Shown: one piece after another, positions 1 through 12,300 of the stretch
How positions within the stretch are numbered: the first letter of the stretch is position 1
Layout of the letters: each line of letters begins with the position of its first letter
Assembly: GCA_038049695.1 (NCBI GenBank)
Contig: CP142460.1
Location: 37,110,001-37,174,000, forward strand
Direction of reading: 5' to 3'
DNA length: 64,000 nucleotides
Source: Cinnamomum chago
Taxonomy: Eukaryota > Streptophyta > Magnoliopsida > Laurales > Lauraceae
Made by a program: the position numbers and the translations under genes
The notes under the pieces: model-generated
Told to the model about the DNA's origin: nothing
The model's database searches: none
The model's input: only the letters and a program-made list of their open reading frames with translations

Positions 1-723
1 ATAAATGCCCCGCTCCCACTTAATATTTTAGAATTAAGGATTTCTTTTTAGGTATATTGGGCCCACAAATATAGACATTAAATCATCTCATGATATGTCC
101 AATAATTGGTTTCAAGTCAAGTTATTTTATGGAAATCTCAGTTTCTTAAATTAGTGTTACCAATGGATCCATCTCATGGGCCCACCAACTCTGATTAGAA
201 CTCTTTCGAAAATTTAATTTGATTTGACCAATTTTGGTAATTGCTATGTTTGGATCAGATTTGGATACTATCTTAATCAAGCATTCATTCATAAATAGAA
301 AGTGCTAAAATTAGAAACTAGTCAACTCCTCCATATGGCCCAAGCGGAATAGACTTCTTAGACTTTTAGACTATCCAAAACTTTGGGATTCCTCAAACTC
401 TTTGGGCATCTCCAAGATCGTCTTGGTAGTCCCCAAACTCTTTGATTAGGAATCCATCTTCACTTTCCTTCTTCGTCTCGGACATCTCCAGAATTTACAA
501 ATTTTGAAAAAATTACATAAATTCCTATGTCTCTATTATGAGACTTACATGGCAATCTAAACATGGAAATAAAAGGGCTATACGGAAATTCACCATGCCT
601 TGCCCTTTCACGGGAAACCAAGGAAACCAAGATGCCCTTTACACTTAGCCTCAAATAAACCAAAAACCATAGAAAGAAAGTAAAAGTCTTGTAGGCCACA
701 TGGAGACGACACTATCACTTGCA
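1..723. other. Unassigned AT-rich DNA left of the satellite array
   Basis: No coding frame, primer site or LTR boundary is recognisable here. The sequence is unique within the window and changes abruptly into the 787-bp repeat at about 724. It may be a fragment of another transposable element, but nothing in it shows this. Confidence 0.5.
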
Positions 724-3700
724 AGTTAGTATCTCATTCAACAAAGCATCTCATAAAATCAGGTTACCAAACCACAATGGAAAAACAAGATGCCAAAGGT
801 TGCCACCCTTTTAAAACATGCACTTCGCAAAGGGGGTCCGGGGTGTCCCCCGGCGAAAAATTCGGATCAAAGAATAAAGTGATCCTGTGTTCCCGGTCGA
901 CCGCCCAGAGGGCTCGGTCGACCAACCCTACAGGTACCCGGTCGACCGAGCACGGGGCCAGGTCGACCTGCATGTCGAAGGCAGAAAATTGGATTTTTTC
1001 AATTGGAGTCCAAACACCTCCAAAACACTTTTGAAGGCTCTCAATGGCATCCTATCATCCTTCCATCATCATTAAACCCTTTTGTGACTTTCGAAACATA
1101 GATTCACTAATAAACAAAGCAAATTCATAAAAAAATGATCCGTACATAGCCCTTGCTCTATCCTCTTCGCATCTCATGCAAAGATAAGAACAAGTTTGCT
1201 GATCTAACATGATTAGAGATGAGGTATGACTCTGATACCAATTGTTCAAAATAGGAGGGCCTAGTGGATAGGTTTCTTAAAACTTTTGACCCACTTGACT
1301 CAGGGATCAAGTATTCAGAAGGCTATAAAACCCAATCCAAGATGCATGTCCTCAATCTCAGCCATCATGATCAGTGAATAAACCTATCTAGAAGATAGAA
1401 CAGCAGCCAACAAGCATCCATAAAAATCTACAACATGCACGGAAGTAGATTATACCTTAAGGCCCCTGCCCGGTTAGTATCTCATTCAACAAAGCATCTC
1501 ACAAAATCAGGTTACCAAACCACAATAGAAAAACAAGATGCCAAAGGTTGCCACCCTTTTAAAACATGCACTTCGCAAAGGGGGTCCGGGGGTGTCCCCC
1601 GGCGGGGGTCGGTCAACTCGTTGGGGCCGCTGCCCCCGGGCCGAAAAATTTGGATCAAAGAATAAAGTGATCCTGTGTTCCCGGTCGACCGACCCTGCAG
1701 GTACCCGGTCGACTGAGCACGGGGCCAGGTCGACCTGCATGACGAAGGCAGAAAATTGGGTTTTTTCAATTCGAGTCCAAACACCTCCAAAACACTTTTG
1801 AAGGCTCTCAATGGCATCCTATCATCCTTCCATCATCATTAAACCCTTTTGTGACTTTCGAAACCTAGATTCACTAATAAACAAAGCAAATTCATAAAAA
1901 ATGATCCGTACATAGCCTTTGCTCTATCCTCTTCGCATCTCTTGCAAAGATTAGAGCAAGTTTACTGATCTAACATGATTAGAGATGAGGTATGACTCTA
2001 ATACCAATTGTTGAAAATAGGTGGGCCTGGTGGATAGGTTTCTTAAAACTTTTGACCCACTTGACTCACGGATCAAGTGTTCAGAAGGCTATAAAACCCA
2101 ATCCAAGATGCTTGTCCTCAATCTCAGCCATCATGATCAGTAAATAAACCTACCTAGAAGATAGAACAGCAACCAACATGCATCCATAAAAATCTACAAC
2201 ATGCACGGAAGTAGATTATACCTTAAGGCCCCTGCCCGGTTAGTATCTCATTCAACAAAGCATCTCACAAAATCAGGTTACCAAACCACAATGGAAAAAC
2301 AAGATGCCAAAGGTTGCCACCCTTTTAAAACATGCACTTCGCAAAGGGGGTCCGGGGCTGTCCCCCGGCGGGGGTCGGTCAACTCGGTGGGGCCGCTGCC
2401 CCCGGGCCAAAAAATTCGGATCAAAGACTAAAGTGATCCTGTGTTCCCGGTCGACCGCCAAGAGGGCTCGGTCGACCGACCCTACAGGTACCCCGTCGAC
2501 CGAGCACGGGGCCAGGTCGACCTGCATGACGAAGGCAGAAAATTGGGTTTTTTCAATTCGAGTGCAAACACCTCCAAAACACTTTTGAAGGCACTCAATG
2601 GCATCCTATCATCCTTCCATCATCATTAAACCCTTTTGTGACTTTCCAAACATAGATTCACTAATAAACAAAACAAATTCATAAAAAAATAATCTGTACA
2701 TAGCCCTTGCTCTATCCTCTTCGCATCTCATGCAAAGATTAGAACAAGTTTACTGATCTAACATGATTAGAGATGAGGTATGACTCTGATACCAATTGTT
2801 GAAAATAGGTGGGCCTAGTGGATAGGTTTCTTAAAACTTTTGACCAACTTGACTCAGGGATCAAGTATTCAGAAGGCTATAAAACCCAATCCAAGATGCA
2901 TGTCCTCAATCTCAGCCATCATGATCAGTAAATAAACCTATCTAGAAGATAGAATAGCAGCCAATAAGCATCCATAAATATCTACAACATGCACGGAATA
3001 GATTATACCTTAAGGCCCTTACCCGGTTAGTATCTCATTCAACAAAGCATCTCACAAAATTAGGTTAGCAAACCACAATGGAAAAACAAGATGCCAAAGG
3101 TTGCCACCCTTTTAAAACATGCAATTCGCAAAGGGCGTCCGGGGGTGTCCACCGGCGGGGGTCGGTCAACTCGCTGGGACCGCGGCCCCCGGGCCAAAAA
3201 ATTTGGATCAAAGAATGAAGTGATCCTGTGTTCCCGGTCGACCGCCCAGAGGGCTCGGTCGACCGACCATACAGGTTCCCGGTCGACCGAGCACGGGGCC
3301 AGGTCGACCTGCATGACGAAGGCAGAAAATTGGGTTTTTTCAATTCGAGTCCAAACACCTCCAAAACATTTTTGAAGGCTCTCAATGGCGTCCTATCATC
3401 CTTCCATCATCATTAAACCCTTTTGTGACTTTCCAAACATAGATTCACTAATAAACAAAACAAATTCATAAAAAAATGATCCGTACATAGCCCTTGCTCT
3501 ATCCTCTTCGCATCTCATGCAAAGATTAGAACAAGTTTACTGATCTAACATGATTAGAGATGAGGTATGACTCTGATACCAATTGTTCAAAATAGGAGGG
3601 CCTAGTGGATAGGTTTCTTAAAACTTTTGACCCACTTGACTCAGGGATCAAGTATTCAGAAGGCTATAAAACCCAATCCAAGATGCATGTCCTCAATCTC

Positions 3701-4675
3701 AGCCATCATGATCAGTAAATAAACCTATCTAGAAGATAGAACAGCAGCCAATAAGCATCCATAAAAATCTACAACATGCACGGAATAGATTATACCTTAA
3801 GGCCCTTGCCCGGTTAGTATCTCATTCAACAAAGCATCTCACAAAATCAGGTTACCAAACCACAATAGAAAAACAAGATGCCAAATGTTGCCACCCTTTT
3901 AAAACATGCAATTCGCAAAGGGGGTCCGGGGGTGTCCCCCGGCGGGGGTCGGTCAAATCGCTGGGACCGCGGCCCCCGGGCCAAAAAATTTGGATCAAAG
4001 GGTGAAGTGATCCTGTGTTCCCGGTCGACCGCCCAGAGGGCTCGGTCGGCCGACCATACAGGTACCCGGTCGACCGAGCACGGGGCCAGGTCGACCTGCA
4101 TGACGAAGGCAGAAAATTGGGTTTTTTCAATTCGAGTCCAAACACCTCCAAAACACTTTTGAAGGCTCTCAATGGCATCCTATCATCCTTCCATCATCAT
4201 TAAACCCTTTTGTGACTTTCCAAAGATAGATTCACTAATAAACAAAACAAATTCATAAAAAAATGATCCGTACATAGCCCTTGCTCTATCCTCTTCGCAT
4301 CTCATGCAAAAGATTAGAACAAGTTTACTGATCTAACATGATTAGAGATGAGGTATGACTCTGATACCAATTGTTCAAAATAGGTGGGCCTAGTGGATAG
4401 GTTTCTTAAAACTTTTGACACACTTGACTCAGGGATCAAGTATTCAGAAGGCTATAAAACCCAATCCAAGACGCATGTCCTCAATCTCAGCCATCATGAT
4501 TAGTAAATAAACCTATCTAGAAGATAGAACAGCAGCCAACAAGCATCCATAAAAATCTACAACATGCACGGAATAGATTATACCTTAAGGCCCCTGCCCG
4601 GTTTGTATCTCATTCAACAAAGCATCTCACAAAATCAGGTTACCAAACCACAATGGAAAAACAAGATGCCAAAGG
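724..4675. repeat. 787-bp tandem array, segment 1 (units 1-5 and start of unit 6)
   Basis: Units begin at a recurring GTTAGTATCTCATTC string at about 724, 1473, 2239, 3026, 3813 and 4601, giving spacings of 749, 766, 787, 787 and 788 bp. Each unit contains, in plus order: a GC-rich hairpin (CCGGGGG-TGT-CCCCCGG), a cluster of GGTCGACC palindromes, a leader-like stretch, the string TGACTCTGATACCAA (on the minus strand a tRNA-iMet primer site preceded by an LTR-like ...TTTTCAACA end), and an AT-rich stretch ending at CCTTAAGGCCCCTGCCCGG. Unit 1 lacks about 39 bp beside the hairpin and unit 2 lacks 21 bp in the palindrome cluster. Small open frames of 62-108 codons recur on both strands but hold no recognisable domain. 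The segment stops at the composite copia insertion. Confidence 0.93.
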
Positions 4676-6682
4676 TGAAAGGAAGTGCGATTCAGATCTG
4701 AACTCTTGATGAAACAAGGAGTTCTATGGCTGGAATTTAAAACTTTCTACTAGGATCATATTTAGTAAGTAAATCAGCCATCAAAATTGCACTAGAAACA
4801 CCATGAAATCAAGACCAACTTGTGTGTAATCAAATAAGATACAATGGAGAAGACGTACCTGATGTTCTTGGGCTGAATAAACTCCAAGATCTGAACTTGA
4901 AGATCAGATTTACTGCCTTTAAATTCCTGCACACCTTGCTGGAATTTCTTGCAATAGTTTCTTTCTAGTCTTCTTCTCTATTTCTCTTTCTCCAAATCTG
5001 ATTGGTTAGTGTTGGTGGGAACACAATAGGCTTCCTTCTTCTTGTTTTTCTCTTGATCTAATGAGAGAAAATCAGATCTGAAAGTCTCTTTCTTCAAGAA
5101 GAAAAAGAGCAATCTGCAAGGGGGTTTCTTCATGCAATGGACGTCCAAAAGGGAAAGGAGTGGCTGGTCTCCTCTCTCAAAAAATCTCCCACGCCCCAAG
5201 CTAGTTTTCTCTCCTCTCCTTCTTAATGTTAATGCACGCCCAAGGAGAAGCTATCAGCTATATATAGAGCTGAAACCCTTTTAGAAGATGTTTCCTTAAA
5301 GAACTAGGAAACCAAGAAAGACTTTCTAAAAAAGAAACCAACTCCATGTGGACGTCCAGCCCTCTTCCTTTTTCTGTTTAGTTTCTAAATAGAATTAGAA
5401 AGCTACTAAACTTTAGGAAAACTTGCACAAAGAGAACTCCTTCGAAGTAATGGGACCTACACAAACTTGGGACCCACAAACTAGGGACCACTTTGACTAG
5501 CCCACACTTACTATGGCCCATGTACCAAATAATTTATCTAGAGTTGTAATTCATGTATGCCATCATGGGCCTATTTGAATTTACACTCAAAATTATTTCT
5601 CCACACATTTAAACAATTTAGGAAACCTTGCCAATCTAGGAAAGTGGCTAGAGAAGGGACTAAAAGACATATTTGCCCTTGGCTTCCAAAATGACCAAAA
5701 TGTCCATGCTAACCCCATAGCAACACTAGGATCATTTTAACCTTAACTCATTCCACTAGAGAGTTATGGTTGCACTCCAGGGACAAATATTAAATGCAAA
5801 TGAAGCTCATCATAAACTGACGATTGTCTTTGACCTACCAAGTACAATGACCACAATGCCCCTCTATGTAACATCCATAATCAAGTAGGTTAACCGATGT
5901 ACTATCTACCTTCTTGATTACATCTTAGCCTTAGAACTTCATACCCTTGACTTAATCATCATCCGGATATCATTCTCTTGATCCAGGGAGCGACCCACAA
6001 GTTCAATATCCATATGGAACATCCACATACTAAGATCTTAGATTCTGATGATTAATCAGATAATTCTAAGGGGACGATCATTCCATCACACGATGGCATA
6101 GATTCCATATTGCATTTGCACGTCCCAACTAATCAAGCCCGAGCACCCAAAACACAGAGCTATTGACCCATGAAAAGAATCTCACCCATAGTGAATTAAA
6201 GCACTAGAACTCGACTCCGTCAGTTCATCCACAAATGCTCAAGATTAAGAGCACTGGTCACTCAGTAGCAGGAGATGACTTGATCTCTCTCTGTGATAGT
6301 ACTAATTTTAGAGATCACACCTTCAATGGTCCTGTTCAATGCATGACACATGCACTAATGAGATAAATCCGGAAAGACCTCCGTGACTAAGGTAAGTCAC
6401 CCTGAATACAGGAGAGTATCTCATTATAACTTATACCAAGATGAAGTGCCCAACTCCATCTCTCAGTTATGAACAAGTTTATTGTTTCAAGTGTCCATGA
6501 CTCAGACCTTACTGTGTGTAGCCACTACACACCCAAGTCATTACTAGAAAACAATGGGCCTTACACAACCATACATATACACAAGTAATAAGAGAAAGAT
6601 GTCATTCTATTAAATAACCAATAAATATCCAGTAACAGAGATGTGAGTGCAGACAGTGGGCTTTAGGGCATACACCAATCCC
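4676..6682 (-). mobile_element. Copia LTR, subtype B, inverted
   Basis: About 2007 bp that read on the minus strand as the same LTR as 13329-15337: start GGGATTGGTGTATGCCC near 6682, end ...GCACTTCCTTTCA at 4676. A TATA-like box lies at 5259-5267. No primer site follows its 3' end; it abuts satellite DNA. Substitutions and small indels against the other copy are scattered throughout, so it is not a recent exact duplication. Confidence 0.9.
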
Positions 6683-7471
6683 TATGTTTAGTTATCTTGT
6701 GGGCCAGCCATATGTGGAGCCCCTTGTGTGAGGTTTCCAAGTTTAGTTAGGTATCTTTACTTGGAAGGAACAACTCCTATTTGGGTAAGAATTCCTATGA
6801 TTAAAGCTTACTAAAGTTTAGTGTCTTTAATTAGAAAGTGTTGCACAACTTATGGGGGCTGGTTGCTTATTTAATGGGATTGACATTCCTATTAGAAAGA
6901 GGACTAAATGAGGACTTTATAAATATATGAGAGACTGCCCTGGGCGTGCAACACATGATTCATAGGATAGGAATTCTACCCTAGGCGTGAAACCTCAAGG
7001 AACTCCTTTGGCCGTCCAAGACAAGAAGGAGAAACTCACGCCCAGCCCTTCTTCTTCTTCATTGGAGAGAGCAGATCAGGTTCTGGTCTTGTTCCAAAAA
7101 TTGTAGATTCAGAAAACCCTTCTTGGAATCCATATTTTGATCCCACAATCAAAGCTAATCAGATTAAGTAGTGGAATAGAAGAGAAGATCAAAGGAGAAG
7201 CTACTGCAGAAAATTCCTGCAACACACATTGCTGGTTGCAGGCTGATATCAGTCCTTTGAAGTCTTTCTTTTCAGAGTTTTGAGGCATTCATATCATCAA
7301 GGTAATAGTCCTCTATTATCTCCTTGCTTTAAACACATGTTGATCATGATTTCATGGAGTATTTATGCATGATTCATGGCTGGAAATCAGATTTGTTTCT
7401 TGTTTTAAAAACTTGAAAAACTAAATCAGCCATGGAAGTCCTACTTCAGATCTGTAATGCATGAACTTTCA
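6683..7471 (+). mobile_element. Truncated 5' LTR, subtype A
   Basis: This 789-bp piece matches the 3' part of the solo LTR at 19349-21338 (from about 20545 onward) and ends in CA directly before the primer site. The first 1.2 kb of the LTR is missing; an inverted subtype-B LTR sits in its place. A TATA-like box TTTATAAATATA lies at 6916-6927, with TGGGCGTG motifs just downstream. The promoter-proximal region is therefore present although the upstream half is gone. Confidence 0.85.
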
Positions 7472-7489
7472 GTGGTATCAGAGCCACAC
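7472..7489 (+). promoter_or_regulatory. Primer-binding site, tRNA-iMet type
   Basis: GTGGTATCAGAGCCACAC directly follows the CA that ends the 5' LTR. TGGTATCAGAGC is complementary to the 3' end of plant initiator tRNA-Met, the usual copia primer. Confidence 0.93.
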
Positions 7490-7568
7490 CATGATTAATC
7501 ATGATCCCATGTTGTGTGGATATCAATTCTAGATCAATCAAGGGCATGGTGGCGCCCTTTAGGATGTT

Positions 7569-7754
7569 GTTTACTGTATAAATAGTGTGCATGAATTTTT
7601 TCCAGGCTGCTGGAATAATTCCAGAATGCTGTTTACTGTATAAATAGTGTGCTGGAATTTTTTCCAGGCTGCTGGAATAATTCCAGAATGCTGTTTATTG
7701 CATAAATAGTGTGCAGAAATTTTTTCCAGACTGCTGGAATAATTTCAGCATGCT
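7569..7754 (+). repeat. Three tandem 62-bp units with TATAAATA and an inverted repeat
   Basis: Units start at 7569, 7631 and 7693. Units 1 and 2 carry TGTATAAATAG (unit 3 GCATAAATAG) and the inverted repeat CTGGAAT-A-ATTCCAG, degraded in unit 3. They lie 80-265 bp downstream of the primer site. Confidence 0.9.
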
Positions 7755-8765
7755 GTGTAGTGCTGTACAAAGCACTTTGAATGCACTAACCTCTTTGTTT
7801 GCAGCCATATAATTGCATCCTTGATGGTTCGCATGTATGTGTGTGGATTTGGATGTTTTTTAATTAGTTGGAAAGTGTACGATTGCGCGTTTAGCAATCA
7901 TAGGAAGTTGTAATTTTTCCTTGTTTTTATTCCAACTAGTCTTGATGTAAGCTTTCTTGAAAAGCATAGGTATCTCCAATGTAATTTTTTGGTTTTGCTT
8001 TTCATGGGTTTGCTTGTATAAATTTATTTATTGTAACAAGCAAGGAGAAGAAAGCTTCAAGATTGCATGGTTGCAAGTAGAAGCGGATTCCATGGTGGTG
8101 GAGGCAACGAAGGTTTCCTTGTGCGAAAAGGACTCTTAACCAAGTATCCTAGTTTGATTAGGATTCCTAGTTGGATAAGGATTCCTAATTGGATAAAGAT
8201 TTGAAGTCCGAAGAGCAGGGAGCCATCAAGGATTGCATTCTTTTATTTGCTTTTATATATGGAATGCATGGTTGAATGCTTTATATAATTGCTATGTTTA
8301 TCACCTAGTAACATGGCCACCACTAGGTTCTTAAAATTGGCATCTTTCTATATTGGATTGTTTTTAGTTTGGCAAATTGTTTTAAACGGATCTTAGACCA
8401 GCACCTTCTATTTGTCTAAGGTTTAAATTTTGGATAGGGTTTAGTTTATCTTGGTACCCTAAGTTTCTAAAAGAGGCCAAACTAAAATCTAATATGTTGC
8501 TACCCTAGTGGGCCCATAACCCACTGGTCCCAAGACCTTTACTCAATATGTTTTAAAGCAAAGGTTATTTATTTTTTGAGATGACTTAAGCAATTGAGTC
8601 ATGAAAATTGTTAACTAAGTTTGCTAGATTTAAACAAGGTTTGAGTAACGATGCTAAGGTCAAAAAAGAGTTTTTTCAAAACCCTAGTGTTAAATAATCA
8701 AGTGGGAGAGGGGTTTGGAAAAACCCCACGGCCTTCCATTTTCGGTTCATGCTATCTCAATGGAG

Positions 8766-9234
8766 TATTAGTGGGAGCGGCCACCCCTTCGGTGGAGTTC
8801 TTTACTAAAGATCGCTTTGATGGGTTAGTGGGTGAACTAATGTGAATATTCGTAATGAGGTGTTAGTGGGAGCGGCCATCCCTTCGGTGGAGTTCTTTAC
8901 TAAAGATCACTTCTATAGAATGTCAATGAAGTGTTGGTGGGAGCGGCCATCCCTTCGGTGGAGCTCTTTACTAAGGTTCACTTCAAGAGTTGATTGAAGT
9001 CACTTCCCATCGAAGGACTCAAGTCATAGACATTCTGGGAAATTTCATAAGAGATGGTAATACACTTGACATAAGACGGTAATGACCTCTCCCTAGCAGT
9101 TAGAGTTGTTTGTCATATGAGGCCAAACCAATCAGTGATTGGACTATCACTGGATATGCGTATCCAGACAGTGATGATCCAAATAAGCAGACCTTAACTC
9201 AATGTGACTGTAGGCTCGGCCATCCCTTCGATGG
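8766..9234 (+). repeat. Leader repeat with a conserved 5-bp hairpin, four copies
   Basis: A segment around GGAGCGGCCATCCCTTCGG occurs three times, with about 50 bp conserved (TTCTTTACTAAAG follows). A fourth shorter copy lies at about 9211-9240. The hairpin cores are 8781-8795, 8876-8890, 8947-8961 and 9220-9234: stem CCACC/GGTGG, CCATC/GGTGG twice, then CCATC/GATGG, each with loop CCTTC. Confidence 0.85.
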
Positions 9235-9387
9235 AGGGTCTATGAGGAGGTTGAGACACTGATACATTATAATTAGGGTTAAATAATGTAAAAAGTCTTG
9301 TGCATGTTTTTCCTTTTATTACAAGCACCATATACATGTTACATATATACTGCCTGTCTAATTATAACCTGTTATATATCCAGAGAG

Positions 9388-12300
9388 ATGAGGAAGGATT
9401 CTTTTAACCCGTTGATGAGTATTTTGCGTGAGAACAAATTGACTGGCCCAAATTACGTAGACTGGAAAAGAAACCTTAACATAGTACTCACCGCTGAGGA
9501 GTACAAGTATGTTTTGTCGGAACCCTGTCCTACGATTGATGATTATTCTACAGATGACCAGCTAGAGGCTGAAAGGAAATGGAAAAAGGCGAATAGCATG
9601 GCCAAATGCTACATGCTTGCTTCCATGTCCAACGTGTTGCAAACGCAGCATGAGCAAATGGACACAGCTTCTGATATCATGTTGTCCTTGTCTGAGATGT
9701 TCGCAGACAAAAGCAGGCCAGCTAGGCAAGCTGCTTTAAGGACAATCATGAATTCTAGGATGGCTGAGGGAACACCTGTCAGAGAGCACAAGCTCAAAAT
9801 GATGGATTGTTTCAATGAAGCTGAGATCCTAGGGGCTGAGATTGATGCAGGGAGTCAAACTGATATGATTCTCGAAACTCTGTCGGAGTCTTTCAACCAG
9901 TTCAAGCTCAACTTCAACATGAGCAAGATGGACATGACTCTCTCAGAGTTAATGAAAGAACTCCAGGCGGCAGAGGCCATCATGAAGCCTAAAGGCCAAG
10001 TTCACTTTTCCCAGTATTCCTCTAAACTGAACCCAAAAGGGAAAAAGTTCAAGAAGAAGCAGGGAAAAGGAAAAGGACAGAAAAAGGGCAATGCTGGGAA
10101 GAAGGACAAAGGTACAGGTGAAAAGCCCAAAGGGAAATGCTTCAAGTGCGGCCTCAAAGGTCACTGGAAGAAAGATTGTCCCAAGCTCCTAGGCTCAGAT
10201 AAGAAAGGTACATCTCTTTCCTACTACATTGAAACCTGTCATGTGGTTGATTCTACTGATTCATGGATAGTAGACTCTGGAGCCACTAATCATATATGCA
10301 ATTCATTGCAGGGGTTTCAGATAATGAAAAAGCTTGAGAAAGGGGAGTTTGACCTTAGAGTTGGAAATGGAGCAAAGATTTGGGTTGTTGCAGTGGGAGA
10401 TGTTACTTTACATTTTCCGCATGATAGGATATTAGTTTTAAATAATGTTATCTATGTTCCGGACATAAGGAAGAATTTAATTTCAGTTTCCAGACTTATT
10501 GAATTTCATTATTCAGTTTCTTTCCATTCTGGTGTTGATATCAGTAGAAATGGAAATATTATATGTTCCGGTAGAATGCATGACAAAATATTTTATATAT
10601 ATCCTATTGCTCCCACACTGCATAATGTACAACTAGAAAGTTCATATTTCCTCAAGAGGAAGGTATCTTCGACCAATGACACTTATCTTTGGCACTTACG
10701 TTTGGGTCATATTAACCTAAAACGGATTCAGAGGTTGGTAGAGGATGGGCTTCTGGGCTCATTAGATCTCGAACCTTTACCTCAGTGTGAATCTTGTCTC
10801 ATGGGAAAGATGACCAAAAGGTCATTCTCTGGAAAGGGACTGAGGTCAAAGGAGATGTTAGAATTGGTTCACACTGATGTGTGTGGTCCTATGAAGAAAC
10901 TAGCTCGAGGAGTTTATGAGTATTTCATCACCTTCACTGATGATTACTCTAGGTATGGATATGTGTACCTAATGCGACGCAAGTCTGAAGCGTTTGATAA
11001 GTTCAAACAATTCAAGGCTGAGGCGGAGTTACAACTAGGGAAACATATCAAAGCTCTTCGATCTGATCGAGGTGGCGAGTACCTCCTGGGTGAGTTCAAG
11101 GAGTACCTCACACAACATGGGATTGTGTCTGCACCGGGTACACCCCAGCAAAATGGTGTAGCAGAGAGAAGAAACCGTACCCTTCTTGATATGGTAAGGT
11201 CCATGATGAGTCATGCAACCCTACCCATATTTTTTTGGGGATATGCCCTAGAAGCAGCAGCATACATTTTGAATCTGGTACCTTCTAAATCAGTACCTAG
11301 GACACCTCAAGAAATGTGGACAGGTCGAAAACCCAGTTTAAGACATATCCACATTTGGGGTTGTCTAGCCTATGTACTGAATGATAAAGCTACCAAGCTA
11401 GAACCCAGATCGGAAATGTGCTACTTCATTGGGTATCCTAAGGGAACGAGAGGAGGCATCTTTTATCATCCAAAGGAGCAAAAGGTACTTATAAGCACTC
11501 ATGCTAGATACTTGGAGGATGATTGCATGATGCACCAAGAGCTTGGTTGTAAAGAAACACTTGAGGAGATTCTTTCAGAAACTCCTGCAACATCTGTGCC
11601 AGATCCTGAGACTGTAGATAATCAAGACATTCCTTTTTACACTCCGCAGCCTCGTCGTAGTGGGAGAATTTCTAGACCACCAGATAGATACCTAGGAGTG
11701 TCTTTTATGACAGACTCCGAGGATCTGGTTGAGGATCCTACTCGTTACGATGAAGCAGTAACGGATATAGATGCTGACATGTGGCAGCAAGCGATGAAAT
11801 CTGAATTGGATTCTCTGTATTCCAATCAAGTCTGGGAACTTGTGGATGCACCTGAAGGGATCAAACCCATAGGGTGCAAGTGGATCTACAAGAGAAAGAG
11901 AGGAGTGGATGGGAATGTTGAAACCTTCAAAGCAAGACTGGTGGCGAAAGGATATACTCAGAAAGAGGGTATCGATTATGAGGAAACCTTCTCGCCAGTA
12001 GCCATGCTCAAGTCCATAAGGATTCTCTTAGCCATCGCATGTCATTATGACTACGAGATATGGCAGATGGATGTCAAGACAGCTTTTCTAAATGGAAGTC
12101 TTGACGAATGCATCTATATGATGCAACCAGAGGGATTCATTGCTGGTGGCCAAGAGAACATGGTCTGTAAGCTTAAGAAGTCTATTTATGGACTTAAGCA
12201 AGCATCTAGGGCTTGGAACATCAAGTTTTATCAGGCGGTCAAATCCTTTGGCTTTGATCAAAACATTGATGAACCATGTGTGTATAAGAAAGGGAGTGGA

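Larger units (their letters stand above)
7490..9387 (+). other. Copia 5' leader with two internal repeat sets
   Basis: The leader is 1.9 kb, long for a copia element. It holds three tandem 62-bp units (7569-7754) and four copies of a short hairpin (8781-9234), listed separately. Several short upstream open frames with ATG codons occur, the longest 64 codons (8651-8845); none resembles a protein. Frame 9298 onward is open into gag. Confidence 0.7.

Noticed and set aside
2350-2380. CCGGGGG-TGT-CCCCCGG hairpin as a transcription terminator.
   Set aside because: It is a bacterial-type shape, but the context is a eukaryotic satellite with no gene upstream and no T run after it.
2440-2530. Palindrome clusters as CRISPR-like arrays.
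   Set aside because: Repeats are 8-12 bp, spacers are 5-45 bp and conserved between units, and the DNA is a plant nuclear repeat.
8651-8845. A 64-codon frame in the copia leader as a small gene.
   Set aside because: It overlaps the hairpin repeats, has no likeness to a known protein and is one of several such frames in the leader.
9298-9387. The first ATG of the long frame as the gag-pol start.
   Set aside because: The 30 added residues are Cys/Tyr/Leu-rich and unlike Gag; the ATG at 9388 begins family-like sequence. Not excluded.
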